The notes below the pieces were generated by a model, which ran no database searches, was not told where the DNA came from, and was given only the letters and a program-made list of their open reading frames with translations. A stretch of 64,000 nt of DNA from Acidobacteriota bacterium (GTDB lineage Bacteria > Acidobacteriota > Holophagae > Holophagales > Holophagaceae), in the NCBI GenBank assembly GCA_016192145.1, contig JACPUT010000018.1, forward strand, positions 310,001-374,000, read 5' to 3'. The position numbers and the translations under genes are program-made. Positions 44,941-53,692 of this stretch are shown here, piece by piece. Each line of letters starts with the position of its first letter. Position 1 is the stretch's first letter.

Positions 44941-46461
44941 TTACTGGACGAAGGAGTTCTCATCCACCTCGTCCGGCAATTCCTCGGTGGTGAGGCGGCG
45001 GAAGAGGGGCACGTCCGAGAGGCTCCAGAGGCTCATGTAGGCGAAGCCACTGAAGAACAGCCACAGGAAGGGCACGGAGGCCCACTTGCGGATGTAGATG
45101 GAGACGACGAGGGCGCCGAAGTAGTACACGGCGAAGAGGGCTTCGAGGTAGGTCACGAGGCTCTTGGGCACCTTGTAGGCGCGCTTCTGAACGGACTTGC
45201 CGCCCGCTTCGACGCCCAGTTTGGGGGTGCGCTTGAACTCCTTGTCATCGGTGAAGAAGCCTTCCAACACGGCCTTGGCCTGGTTCAGGGCGAGGCCGAT
45301 GCCGAGACCCATGAGGGCGGGGATGTACTTGATGCGCTTGGTCCAGCCCCGGTTGTCCGTGAGCTCGCGCTGGGAGAGGCCGAAGTAGAGGCCCACGCTC
45401 ACGGCGTTCAGGAGGAAGAAGGGACCATCGGTGGCGAGCAGCACGTACCAGGGGGTGCCGGCCCGGAAGACCATGGCGGGCACCATGAGCACGGCGAGGA
45501 CGACCATGAGCATGTAGTTGCAGTTAGCCGTGAGGTGGAACCAGCACTCGAGCTTGGTGTGCAGGCTCTCCTTGCTCATCCAGATGGTCTTCATGAGCTT
45601 GCGGATGACCTGGGCGTTGCCCTTGGCCCAGCGGTGCTGTTGGCTCTTGAAGGCGTTGACCTCCACGGGCAGCTCGGCGGGGACGACGAGATCCTTGAGG
45701 TAAACGCCCGTCCAGCCCTTGAGCTGGGCGCGGTAGGAGAGGTCGGCGTCCTCGGTGATGGTGTCGTGCTGCCAGCCGCCGGCATCGGCGATGGCTTTCA
45801 CGCGCCACATGCCCGCGGTGCCGGAGAAGTTGAAGAAGGCGTTGGAGCGGTTGCGGGCGGTGTGTTCGAAGACGAAGTGGCCGTCGAGCAGGATGGCCTG
45901 CACCTGGGTCAGGAGGCTGAAATCGCGGTTGATGTGCGCCCAGCAACCCTGCACGAACGCCACGTTGGTGTCGGCGAAATGGGGGACGGCGTTGCGGAGG
46001 AAATCCTCGGTGGGGATGAAGTCCGCGTCAAACATGGCCACCAGCTCGCCCTTGGCGACCTTCAGGCCCTCGTGGAGGGCCCCGGCCTTGAAGCCGGTGC
46101 GGTCGGTGCGGTGCAGGTGCTGGATGTCGTAACCCAGCGCCTGGTATCGGGCGCAGACGGCCTGGGCGAAGCCCCGGGTCTCGTCGGTGCTGTCGTCCAG
46201 GAGCTGGATCTCCAGCTTCTCCTTGGGCCAGTCCATGCGGATCACGGAATCGACGAGGCGCTCGACCACGTTGATCTCGTTGAAGATCGCCAACTGCACG
46301 GTGACGTGGGGCAGGTAGTTGGAATCGCCCTTGGGCTGGGGGACGTCCTTCTTGTGCCGGAAATAGAGCACCAGCATCCACAGGCGGTGCGCGCCATAGA
46401 TGCTGAGTACGGTCAAAATCGCGAAGTAAGTTCCGAGAACCAGGTTCTTCAGGATGTCCAA
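44941..46461 (-). CDS. Membrane-bound family-2 glycosyltransferase
   Basis: The 506-residue enzyme has an N-terminal membrane helix (about 8-33) and a GT2 catalytic domain at about 50-290. Two to four more helices follow in the C-terminal half. The catalytic Asp residues are in LLDDSTDET and MFDADFIP, the base in TITEDADLS, and the acceptor motif is QQHRW. The family layout is that of cellulose-synthase-like and glucomannan-type synthases, which make and export a beta-linked polysaccharide. The sugar cannot be read from sequence. It is a single-gene unit with its own terminator, divergent from the first PEGA kinase. Confidence 0.92.
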   Translation of the reverse strand: MDILKNLVLGTYFAILTVLSIYGAHRLWMLVLYFRHKKDVPQPKGDSNYLPHVTVQLAIFNEINVVERLVDSVIRMDWPKEKLEIQLLDDSTDETRGFAQAVCARYQALGYDIQHLHRTDRTGFKAGALHEGLKVAKGELVAMFDADFIPTEDFLRNAVPHFADTNVAFVQGCWAHINRDFSLLTQVQAILLDGHFVFEHTARNRSNAFFNFSGTAGMWRVKAIADAGGWQHDTITEDADLSYRAQLKGWTGVYLKDLVVPAELPVEVNAFKSQQHRWAKGNAQVIRKLMKTIWMSKESLHTKLECWFHLTANCNYMLMVVLAVLMVPAMVFRAGTPWYVLLATDGPFFLLNAVSVGLYFGLSQRELTDNRGWTKRIKYIPALMGLGIGLALNQAKAVLEGFFTDDKEFKRTPKLGVEAGGKSVQKRAYKVPKSLVTYLEALFAVYYFGALVVSIYIRKWASVPFLWLFFSGFAYMSLWSLSDVPLFRRLTTEELPDEVDENSFVQ

Positions 46462-46599
46462 GCAGGGCTCCCCATGGCGGCTAGGCCGTCGACTTTATTT
46501 TGCCAAAGGATCTTTGGAATTCCAACGGTTTAATTGGATTTTTTCATGCCGGGAGTCTGCACCTTCCGATAGGATTGGCACTTACGATTCGGGAACCCA

Positions 46600-48501
46600 A
46601 TGGGCGAGCAAGACAAGCTTCCACAGACCATCGGCCGCTATGAGGTCCTCAGGGTCCTCGGTTCGGGTGCGATGGGCAGCGTCGTCCTAGCGGAAGACCC
46701 CCGGATCAAGCGCAAGGTGGCCGTCAAGACGGTGAAGATGGATGCCATCCGCAACGAGCAGGACCGGCATGAATTCATGGCCCGCTTCCAGCGCGAGGCC
46801 GAGGTCAGCGGTCTCCTGAACCACCCCGGCATCGTGGCCATCTATGATGTGGGCGAGAGCGAGCAGGGCCCCTTCCTGGCCATGGAATTCGTGGCCGGCA
46901 AGCCCCTGGACGCCCTCATCAAGGCCCAGACCCCCCTCACCCTGGGGCAGCGCCTGAAGATCGTCGCCTCCGTGGCCGAGGCCCTGGACCATGCCCATGC
47001 GCGGGGCATCGTTCATCGGGATGTCAAACCCGGCAATATCATGGTTTCCGAAGACCTCAAGCCCAAGCTCATGGACTTCGGCATCGCCAAGCGCGAGGAT
47101 GCCAGCCTCACCCAGACGGGCACCTTCCTGGGCACTCCCAGTTACGCCAGCCCCGAGCAGATCAAGGAAGGGACGGTGGACAACCGCTCCGACATCTTCT
47201 CCTTCGGGGTGCTCGTCTTCGAGCTGATGAGCGGGCAATCGCCCTTCCCGGGCAATAGCATCAACACGATCCTCTACAAAATCGTCAATGAACCGCCGAT
47301 TGAGGTGCAGCCCCCGGTGACGGGCATCCTTCCGGAAGGCTGGAAGCGGGTGTTCGATCGGGTGCTCGCCAAGAAGCCCCAGGACCGCCATCCCTCCTGC
47401 ACCACCTTTATCCGCGATCTGGTGGACGCGGTGATGGAGGGCGAGAAGGTGGATCGCCACGAACTGCTCGGCATCCTCAAGCAGGGTGGCGACGGTCCCT
47501 TGCCCCAGATCGTGAGCCGGGCCCACGACGAGACGATGCTCGTGCCCCAACCTGAAGGAGCCAAAGGGATGGGCCTCCTCCTCGGGGGTGGTTTGGCCGC
47601 CGTGGCCGCGCTTGGCGCCTGGATGTTCTTGAGCGGCAGCTCCCGCGACGTGCTGATCAAGACCCGCCCTGAGGGCGCTACCGTCTTCATCAACTCGGTC
47701 AAACAGGAACTGCCCACCTCCAACAACTTCAAATTGAAGGAAGGGGATGTGGTCCGCCTCGAGGCCAAGGGGTACAAGGCCTCCCAGGAAATCCGCTACA
47801 CCAAGGCCGAAGGCTTTCCGCCCGAAGTGCCCCTGGCGCCGATCATCACGCGCGTGGAGATCAAATCGGAACCAGAAGGTGCCACCGTCGTCCTCGAGGG
47901 CAAGGACTTGGGCGTCACCCCCCTCATCATCGAGGCGTGGAACCAGGGTGAACCCCATGACCTCACGCTCTCCCTTGCCAAGGGCGACCTGATGTACACC
48001 CGGCGCTTCCTGGTGGGTGAAGCCCCCGGGGAGGCGGTCCTGAAGCTGGAAAAACGGGCCGGCGCCGCCATGCAGGAGCCCCCCCTCGACCCCAACGCCA
48101 AGGGCTTCCTTCACCTGAAGGGGGGCTTTTCCGTTTCCGTGAAGGTGGATGGTGCCGATCAGGGCCCGCTGGCTCCAGGTGCGAAGCTGGAACTGGCGCC
48201 GGGCACCCACAAAGTCGAGTTCGCCAGCGGGAAGTTCTTCTTCAAGGAAACCCGCACCATCACGGTCAATCCGGGCCAGGGCAGCGCTCTCGTCCTCCCC
48301 AATGTCGCCTCCGTCACCGTGGAGACCTTCCCCGGAACCGGCCGCGTGTTCATCGACGGGGCGGATGCGGGGATTGAGAGCGATCAGTCGTCGGTCACTG
48401 TGGCCCATGGCACCCACACCATCACGGTGAAGGGCCCCAAGGGCTCCAAGTCCGTCACCGAGAACATCAGTGGGGATCGGGCCATCAAGTTCCAGCTCTG
48501 A
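46600..48501 (+). CDS. Ser/Thr protein kinase with PEGA repeats (kinase 1)
   Basis: This 633-residue eukaryotic-type kinase has an N-terminal catalytic domain at about 13-280. Lys43 (VAVKTVKM) is the ATP-contact residue. Asp141 lies in HRDVKPGN, Asp159 in DFG, and SYASPEQ is the APE box. A membrane helix lies at about 326-345 (LLLGGGLAAVAALGAWMFL). The outside part has about three PEGA-like beta repeats (SEPEGATVVLEGKDLGVTPL is the clearest). It may sense the cell wall or a periplasmic ligand and phosphorylate cytoplasmic targets, such as FHA-binding proteins. The 138-base leader is relatively AT-rich and likely holds its promoter. Confidence 0.94.
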   Translation: MGEQDKLPQTIGRYEVLRVLGSGAMGSVVLAEDPRIKRKVAVKTVKMDAIRNEQDRHEFMARFQREAEVSGLLNHPGIVAIYDVGESEQGPFLAMEFVAGKPLDALIKAQTPLTLGQRLKIVASVAEALDHAHARGIVHRDVKPGNIMVSEDLKPKLMDFGIAKREDASLTQTGTFLGTPSYASPEQIKEGTVDNRSDIFSFGVLVFELMSGQSPFPGNSINTILYKIVNEPPIEVQPPVTGILPEGWKRVFDRVLAKKPQDRHPSCTTFIRDLVDAVMEGEKVDRHELLGILKQGGDGPLPQIVSRAHDETMLVPQPEGAKGMGLLLGGGLAAVAALGAWMFLSGSSRDVLIKTRPEGATVFINSVKQELPTSNNFKLKEGDVVRLEAKGYKASQEIRYTKAEGFPPEVPLAPIITRVEIKSEPEGATVVLEGKDLGVTPLIIEAWNQGEPHDLTLSLAKGDLMYTRRFLVGEAPGEAVLKLEKRAGAAMQEPPLDPNAKGFLHLKGGFSVSVKVDGADQGPLAPGAKLELAPGTHKVEFASGKFFFKETRTITVNPGQGSALVLPNVASVTVETFPGTGRVFIDGADAGIESDQSSVTVAHGTHTITVKGPKGSKSVTENISGDRAIKFQL

Positions 48502-48517
48502 TCCCCGGGAATCCCCG

Positions 48518-48546
48518 TGGACGTTGATGCCCTTCCGCGATAGACT
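48518..48546 (+). promoter_or_regulatory. Probable sigma-70 promoter of tRNA-Met
   Basis: TGGACG (48518-48523) and TAGACT (48541-48546) are separated by 17 bases. Each matches the consensus at 4 of 6 positions. The predicted transcript start lies a few bases before the mature tRNA. Confidence 0.5.
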
Positions 48547-48556
48547 GTTCCCCCAT

Positions 48557-48633
48557 GGCTGGGTAGCTCAGGTGGTTAGAGCGAGGGTCTCATAATCCCT
48601 AGGTCGGCGGTTCGAGTCCGCCTCCAGCCACCA
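48557..48633 (+). tRNA. tRNA-Met (anticodon CAT)
   Basis: The gene folds as a complete cloverleaf of 77 bases. The acceptor GGCTGGG pairs with TCCAGCC, the D-arm has GCTCAGGTGGTTAGAGC, the anticodon CAT is at 48591-48593 and the T-arm is GGCGG-TTCGAGT-CCGCC. The CCA end is encoded. The anticodon stem lacks the three G-C pairs of an initiator, and has a T-T opposition next to the loop. It is therefore elongator Met or, if the C is modified to lysidine, tRNA-Ile for ATA. Its 3' end is the starting point of a tandem repeat (48624-49012). Confidence 0.93.
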
Positions 48634-48639
48634 AAACCG

Positions 48640-48670
48640 AAGGAGGACGGATGATCCGCCCTCCTTTTTT
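48640..48670 (+). terminator. tRNA terminator, repeat copy 1
   Basis: AAGGAGG-A-CGGA pairs with TCCG-C-CCTCCTT around TGA and is followed by T residues. It starts 7 bases after the tRNA CCA. Confidence 0.85.
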
Positions 48671-48844
48671 CTTGTCGAATTACGGATGGGAGGCGGACTC
48701 GAACCGCCGAGAAGCAGTGGCCGGCGGGTAGGGCCCCAATGGGAACCTCCAGTGGAGGCTCCCATTGGATCAGGCCCGCGCCGAGCCACGCGCAAGGTTC
48801 GAGTCCGGGTCCGATGGGTCGAAATCAACCAGCCACCACAACCG

Positions 48845-48875
48845 AAGGAGGACGGATGATCCGCCCTCCTTTTTT
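48845..48875 (+). terminator. Same terminator, repeat copy 2
   Basis: This is an exact second copy of the 48640-48670 hairpin and T-run, in the second tandem unit. It has no intact gene just upstream, so it is probably a passenger of the repeat. Confidence 0.7.
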
Positions 48876-49217
48876 CTTGTCGAATTACGGATGGAGGCGG
48901 ACTCGAACCGCCGAGAAGCAGTGGCCGGCGGATAGTGCCCCAATGGGAGCCTCCAGTGGAGGCTCCCATTGGATCAGTCCCGCGCCGAGCCACGCGCAAG
49001 GTTCGAGTCCGGCGTGGGTGGGTAGAGGGTACTCCGGCCACCCATCCAAGCTCCGGGAAGTGGTTGTTCCGGGGATTCACCGACTTTGTCCCGAACCGGG
49101 CTGGGCGGGGATTGGTGTCGTTGAGGGACGCGTTGGGGGTGACAAGGAGGTTCGCGGAGGCGCCCCTGGATACCATGAGAACCTCGACCCCTTTTCCAAC
49201 CCACATGGGGAGGACCT

Positions 49218-50531
49218 ATCCTTCTCGAAGCCAGCATCATCGCCGTTCTCATCCTCCTGAACGGAGTCCTCGCAGGGGCGGAGATCGCCCTCGTCTCGAT
49301 CCGGGGGAGCCGACTCGTGGAGCTTGTGGAACGCAAGGTCGGCTGGGCCATCTCGGCCCGGGGCCTTCGGGATAATCCGGAACGATTCCTGGCCACGGTC
49401 CAAGTGGGTATCACCGTCATCGGCACCACCGCCGGGGCGTTCGGGGGTTCAACCCTCGCGGTCCACCTCATTCCCCTGTTTCAGAGGGTGGGTTGGCTCC
49501 GTCCCTATGCGGAGGAAGTGGCCGTCGGGGTGGTGGTGGCGTTCATTTCCTATTTGTCCATCGTGGTCGGTGAACTCGTCCCCAAGTCCCTGGCGATGCG
49601 CGTCCCGGAAGCCTATGGGCGCCTCGTCGCATCCCCGCTGCTCTGGCTCTCCCGCGTTTCCAGCCCGGCGGTGCGCCTCCTGGCCTCCAGCTCCAACTTG
49701 GTGCTGAAGGTGTTCGGGGACCGTACGAGTTTCACCGAAGCCCGGCTTTCCTCGGAGGAGATCCGGCATCTGGTGGAGGATGCGGCCAAGGTGGGGAGCC
49801 TCCACCCCGGGACCAGCTCCATCGCCAGCAGGGCCATCGAGTTCGGGGATCTCCTCGTCACGGATGTCATGGTGCCCAGGCATCTGGTCGTTTCCGTGGC
49901 GGCCGAGGCCGGGGTGGATCAGGTGATCCAGCAACTCCAGAGGACTCCCTTTTCCCGGTTGCCGGTCCACGGAGCCACGCCCGACGAAATCCTCGGATAC
50001 CTCGCGACCAAGGATCTGGTGCTCCAGCAACCCCTCGAGGATGAACAAAGGGTTGCGAAGGATTTGCTCCGCCCCACGCTGTTCGTTCCCGAGTCCACCC
50101 TAGCCATCACCCTGCTGCATCGGCTCCAGAAGGAACGGCATCAGTTGGCCTTCGTGGTGGATGAACATGGCGCGCTATCGGGCTTGGTGACCATGGAGGA
50201 TCTCCTGGAGGAGTTGGTGGGTGAAATATTCTCGGAGTTCCGGGAGGAAACGATCGCGGTCCTGGCCTGGGAGGCCGATGGCACGGCCCTGGTGCCCGGT
50301 GCCTCCCCCATCCGGGCGCTCAACCGGCAGCTGGATCTGGATCTCCCGGAGGATGCCCATTGGACGACCCTCAGCGGGATCTGTTTGGCCAAGGCGGGGC
50401 GGATCCCAAGCCCAGGCGACGTCATCCGTCTCATGGATCGGCTCCAGGCTGAAATCGTGGAGGCCCATGGCCCCCGTCTGCTCCAGGTCAGGCTGCGTCT
50501 AACCCCTGAGGTGGCATCCGGGTCGCATTGA
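49218..50531 (+). CDS. CNNM/CorC-type membrane protein (DUF21-CBS-CorC), possible ATC start
   Basis: The product, about 437 residues, has a DUF21 membrane domain (about 1-190; LLNGVLAGAEIALVS at its start, ELVPKSLAMRVPE). A CBS pair follows at about 215-345 (VMVPRHLVV, FVVDEHGALSGLVTMEDLLEELVGEI), then a C-terminal CorC/HlyC domain. Relatives move Mg2+ or Co2+, or were named haemolysins. The conserved N-terminus continues upstream of the first GTG (49317) to ILLEASIIAVLILLNG. In that frame a TGA lies at 49176-49178, and no ATG, GTG or TTG occurs between it and the GTG at 49317. An ATC at 49218 sits 4 bases after GGGGAGG and is the likely start, unless a base error hides an ATG. Confidence 0.88.
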   Translation: MLLEASIIAVLILLNGVLAGAEIALVSIRGSRLVELVERKVGWAISARGLRDNPERFLATVQVGITVIGTTAGAFGGSTLAVHLIPLFQRVGWLRPYAEEVAVGVVVAFISYLSIVVGELVPKSLAMRVPEAYGRLVASPLLWLSRVSSPAVRLLASSSNLVLKVFGDRTSFTEARLSSEEIRHLVEDAAKVGSLHPGTSSIASRAIEFGDLLVTDVMVPRHLVVSVAAEAGVDQVIQQLQRTPFSRLPVHGATPDEILGYLATKDLVLQQPLEDEQRVAKDLLRPTLFVPESTLAITLLHRLQKERHQLAFVVDEHGALSGLVTMEDLLEELVGEIFSEFREETIAVLAWEADGTALVPGASPIRALNRQLDLDLPEDAHWTTLSGICLAKAGRIPSPGDVIRLMDRLQAEIVEAHGPRLLQVRLRLTPEVASGSH

Positions 50532-50569
50532 GGTTGAAGGCCCGCGCCAAGCCGGTGGGGCGGGGGGAT

Positions 50570-51811
50570 TTATCGGCCCTTTCGGAGTGCCCGGCCCAAC
50601 CCCACCGGCCCGATGATCGTCGTCAACAGCAGGGCTCCCACCACACCCGCCTGGGTGCTCGTGCTCAACAGGGGCTGCCCGCCGAGTTCCAACTGTGCCC
50701 CGGCCGCCACGAAGATCAGGCCCACTTCTCCGCGAGGCACCATGCCCCAGCCCACCACGGAGCTGCGAAGGCCGTTGCCGGCTCCGTAACCCGCCACCCA
50801 TTTGCCCGCCAGCCCCAGCCCGGCCAGCACGGCGGCAAAGCCCAGCGTGGCCGGGGTGAAGAGGGCGGCCGGATCCACCTTGGCCCCCATGAGGAGGAAG
50901 AACAGGGGGCTCAGGACGGCGACCAGGGGGTGGATCAGCTCTTCCAGGCTGTGGCGCTCCCGATGCTCCAGATCGACCAGGTGGGCTGGCTCCAGGATGA
51001 GCCCCGCGGCATAGGCGCCCACGATGGTGGCGAGGCCCGCGAGGTTGCCCAGCCAGGCCAGGAGGAACGCGAAGGCGAGGCCGAGCGGCAACAGCAGGCT
51101 CTCGGAGCGAAGGCGGTTGGCCAGGGCGAAGAGCCGGGGGGTGAGGGTGCGCCCCGCGGTGAGGGCCAGGGCCAGGAACCCCAACGCCAGGCCCAGCGTG
51201 CGCGCCAGGGGTCCCAGGGGCAGGGGGCCTCCGGCGCCGCTGGCCGCCACGAGGCCACTGACCAGGGTGAGGACCAGAAGGCCCAAGACGTCGTCGATGA
51301 CGGCGGCGCCGACGATGACGCGGCCCTCAAGGCTGTCGCTGGCGCCCTGCTCTCGGAGGACCTGGGCGCTGATGCCGATGGAAGTGGCGCACATGCATGC
51401 GCCGATGAAGAGGTCCACGGTGAAGGGTGTCCCGGAGGGGAGGAGCAGCCAGGCCCCCGCGAGGCCCATGGCCATGGGGGCCGCCACGCCGATGAGGGCC
51501 ACCCTGAGGCTGGGCATGCCCACGCGCACCATCTGGGGCACCGTGCTTTCCAAGCCCACGGCGAACATCAGGACCACCACGCCCAGGTTCGCCAGGACGC
51601 CCGCGCCTTCGGAGGCGGCGAGGTCGGGAATCCAGGGCAGCTTGCGGTGGAGGGCGGCCAGCGCCACGCCTGCCGCGAGTTCCCCTGCCACCACGGGCAG
51701 CTTCAGCCGCTGGAACAGCTCCCCGGCCAGCTTGGCCACCACCCAGGCGAAGGCCAGGACCATGAGCGTGTGGGCGAAGGGATCAACGGAAAGTAGGGCC
51801 ATGGGGATCAT
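50570..51811 (-). CDS. CPA2-type cation:proton antiporter
   Basis: The 413-residue inner-membrane protein has 11-13 hydrophobic helices of the Na+/H+ exchanger fold. The conserved acidic ion-binding pair is in GAAVIDDVLGLLVL. KLPVVAGELAAGV and ATSIGISAQVLRE are other family positions. It ends after the transport domain with no TrkA-type regulatory part. Start codons at 51811 and 51802 are close together. The first has GGGGGAG 11 bases upstream, and that G-run belongs to a large hairpin (51824-51870), so translation could depend on whether the hairpin is open. It converges on the CNNM gene. Confidence 0.9.
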   Translation of the reverse strand: MIPMALLSVDPFAHTLMVLAFAWVVAKLAGELFQRLKLPVVAGELAAGVALAALHRKLPWIPDLAASEGAGVLANLGVVVLMFAVGLESTVPQMVRVGMPSLRVALIGVAAPMAMGLAGAWLLLPSGTPFTVDLFIGACMCATSIGISAQVLREQGASDSLEGRVIVGAAVIDDVLGLLVLTLVSGLVAASGAGGPLPLGPLARTLGLALGFLALALTAGRTLTPRLFALANRLRSESLLLPLGLAFAFLLAWLGNLAGLATIVGAYAAGLILEPAHLVDLEHRERHSLEELIHPLVAVLSPLFFLLMGAKVDPAALFTPATLGFAAVLAGLGLAGKWVAGYGAGNGLRSSVVGWGMVPRGEVGLIFVAAGAQLELGGQPLLSTSTQAGVVGALLLTTIIGPVGLGRALRKGR

Positions 51812-51823
51812 GGTTTTTATTCT

Positions 51824-51870
51824 CCCCCAATAACGAAGGGCCCGCATGGCGGGCCCTTCGTTATTGGGGG
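51824..51870. terminator. 22-bp perfect hairpin between tolC-like gene and antiporter
   Basis: Arms 51824-51845 and 51849-51870 pair without a mismatch around a 3-base loop. It starts 10 bases after the stop of the TolC-like gene and ends 12 bases before the antiporter ATG. No T-run follows on the minus strand, so it may be an incomplete terminator or an RNA stability or translation-control element. Confidence 0.75.
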
Positions 51871-51880
51871 GGTTAAACGA

Positions 51881-53431
51881 TCAGAGGCTGAGCTTGCGAG
51901 CCTCGAGCAGGCTTCCCTGGGCCTTCTCCAGGGCCGTGACGGCCTTGGCGTACCCGATGCGGGACTGGAGTTCATTGCTCTTGGCGGTATCGAGATCGTT
52001 CTGCTTGGAGAGCACGAGGAAGTTGGTGCTCATGCCGTTCTCGAACTTCTTCTGCTCGGCTTCGAGATCCTTCTCGCGGAAGATGCGCGTCTTCTCGGAA
52101 GCGGACACGCCTTTTCCGGCGGCTTCGAGGTTCCGGTAGGCCTGGCGCACTTCCAGGAGGATGCCCAGTTCCTGATCCTTGTAGGTCAGCTCGGACTGGC
52201 GGCGGTTGGCGCGGGCCTGGGCCTGGGAGCCGCGGGCGGCCTTGTTGAGGATCGGGAAGGCGAAGGTGAGGCCCACGTTGTAGCCGGGGTACTTCATCCC
52301 CGTGATGTCGGTGTTGATGGGGGAGAGCTTGTCCGCGTTGGCGGCGCCGCCCGTGTAACCCACGGTGGCATCGAGCTGGGGCAGGGTGCGGTTGTTGGCG
52401 GCCTTTTCCTGGATGGAGGCGGAGTTCAAGTTGAGCTTGGCGGACTTGAGCTCCACGCGGCGCTCCAGGGCCATGCGCTCGGCGGCGGGCTCTTCCACGG
52501 CGATGGGGGAGACGGTGGGGATGTCCGAAGTGTCGATGCCCGAGGGCTTGTTGGCCGGGTACAGGGCGCGGATGAGGGCATCCTTCGCGTTGAGCAGCTG
52601 GGCCTCGGCGCTGATGATGTCCTGCTCACGCTGAGCCACGGTGGCCTGGGCGCTGGTGACCTCGATGGGGGCCAGGGTTCCCACCTGAACGCGGATCTCG
52701 TTCTCCTTGAGCTGCTTCTGGGCCAGGGCGAGGGACTGCTGCTTGTTGTCCAGATTGACTTTGGCGAAGACCACATCCCAATAAAGGGATTCCGTGGCGG
52801 CCACGAGGTCGATGATGGCCTTCTGGTAGGTGAAGTCGGCGACCTTGGCGCCGTTCCGGGCCACGATCAGGCGTGAAGCGGCGGCTTCCCGGCCGAAGTT
52901 GCGAAGCAGGCTCTGCGTGTAGGAGGCGCTGAAGGAGCCGTCATAGGGGCCGAAGGTGGATCCTGTGGAAGGGTTCCCGAAAGGCGCATTACTCGGGAGG
53001 GAGTAGGACTGGCTCTTGCTGTTGGTGAAGCTGTAAAGCGGCGCGTAGGAGAGGTTCAGGCTTCCGCCCCACTCGAAGGGCTTGTTGAGGCCGGCAGTGA
53101 AATTCCGATTCCAGGTCGTGGAATCGGTTTCGGTCTTAACAGGGGCATAGACGGGCGAGGTGTTCGTACCGATGTTCACGGCCCCAACCCGAACGGAACG
53201 GTCTTGGGACTTTGAGGCGTTGATTGAACTGGTCAGGTTCCAATCGAAGGCGCCGCCCTCGATCAGCACATTGGCCTTCGTCGCTTCCCGGGTGCTCTCG
53301 GCGATTCCGACCTGCAGGTTGTTCTTCAGGGAGGTTTCGATGGCCTCCTGGAGGCTCAGGGCCTTGGGGGCCTCTTGCGCGACCAGGGGGAACGCGACCA
53401 GCAGGGCAGGGAGGGTGAGGACTCGCTTCAT
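51881..53431 (-). CDS. TolC-family outer membrane efflux protein
   Basis: The 516-residue product has a signal peptide (KRVLTLPALLVAFPLVAQE). Two long repeats of the outer-membrane-factor fold follow (ALSLQEAIETSLKNNLQVGIA at the start, then extended coiled helices such as ALAQKQLKENEIRVQVGTLAPIEVTSAQATVAQREQDII). It should form a trimeric outer-membrane channel for a pump. GGAG 6 bases upstream fixes the start. No pump gene is adjacent. The ABC exporter with an adaptor at 22-27 kb is one candidate partner. A Ser/Asn-rich beta insert (near residues 60-150) is larger than in E. coli TolC. Confidence 0.93.
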   Translation of the reverse strand: MKRVLTLPALLVAFPLVAQEAPKALSLQEAIETSLKNNLQVGIAESTREATKANVLIEGGAFDWNLTSSINASKSQDRSVRVGAVNIGTNTSPVYAPVKTETDSTTWNRNFTAGLNKPFEWGGSLNLSYAPLYSFTNSKSQSYSLPSNAPFGNPSTGSTFGPYDGSFSASYTQSLLRNFGREAAASRLIVARNGAKVADFTYQKAIIDLVAATESLYWDVVFAKVNLDNKQQSLALAQKQLKENEIRVQVGTLAPIEVTSAQATVAQREQDIISAEAQLLNAKDALIRALYPANKPSGIDTSDIPTVSPIAVEEPAAERMALERRVELKSAKLNLNSASIQEKAANNRTLPQLDATVGYTGGAANADKLSPINTDITGMKYPGYNVGLTFAFPILNKAARGSQAQARANRRQSELTYKDQELGILLEVRQAYRNLEAAGKGVSASEKTRIFREKDLEAEQKKFENGMSTNFLVLSKQNDLDTAKSNELQSRIGYAKAVTALEKAQGSLLEARKLSL

Positions 53432-53692
53432 CGGCACTCCAGGGAGAAAGAACCAGCGGTGAACAGGCAACCTACGGAAGGGGGGAACCACCCGTTTAGG
53501 GCCGGATCCTAAGGATGCCTGGAATCAAGGGGCTGGGCATCCCTGCGTTCATCATGGGGGCAGGGTTCCGCCCAACGGAATGAAGGCAGGGGTGAACCGG
53601 GTTTCAAGGGGGGCTGGGTTCGGGTACGACGCGTTCCAAATTTGTGACTCTCGTTAAACAGGATGAATAAGTCTTGTTTGGCGGGAGGGACC

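Larger units (their letters stand above)
48624..49012. repeat. Two tandem 205-bp units carrying tRNA-derived pieces
   Basis: The units begin at 48624 and 48829 with CCAGCCACCA, the tRNA 3' end, and are near-identical for about 185 bases. Each has in order: tRNA 3' end, a terminator hairpin, a 22-base antisense copy of the tRNA T-arm (48689-48710 and 48893-48914), a 16-bp hairpin (48736-48768 and 48940-48972) and a sense T-loop piece (GGTTCGAGTCC). The stretch 48634-49217 contains no credible gene. Open frames on either strand here are short and repetitive. Attachment-site debris from integrative elements, or a repeat family spread through tRNA ends, would fit. Confidence 0.8.

Noticed and set aside
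46514-46525. 12-bp palindrome TTGGAATTCCAA between the glycosyltransferase and kinase 1
   Set aside because: It could be an operator, but a 12-bp palindrome in an AT-richer spacer can arise by chance and there is no second copy.
46571-46589. Sigma-54-like site (TTGGCAC...TTC) upstream of kinase 1
   Set aside because: The -24 element is good but the -12 GC is replaced by TC and no enhancer-binding site is visible.
48624-49012. CRISPR array
   Set aside because: There are only two long repeat units with no regular short repeats, no variable spacers and no cas genes.
48568-49206. Minus-strand open frame across the tRNA and its repeats, with repeated RTLRVARRG-type segments
   Set aside because: It is antisense to tRNA-Met and its internal repeats simply mirror the 205-bp DNA repeat. 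Such frames are familiar false genes.
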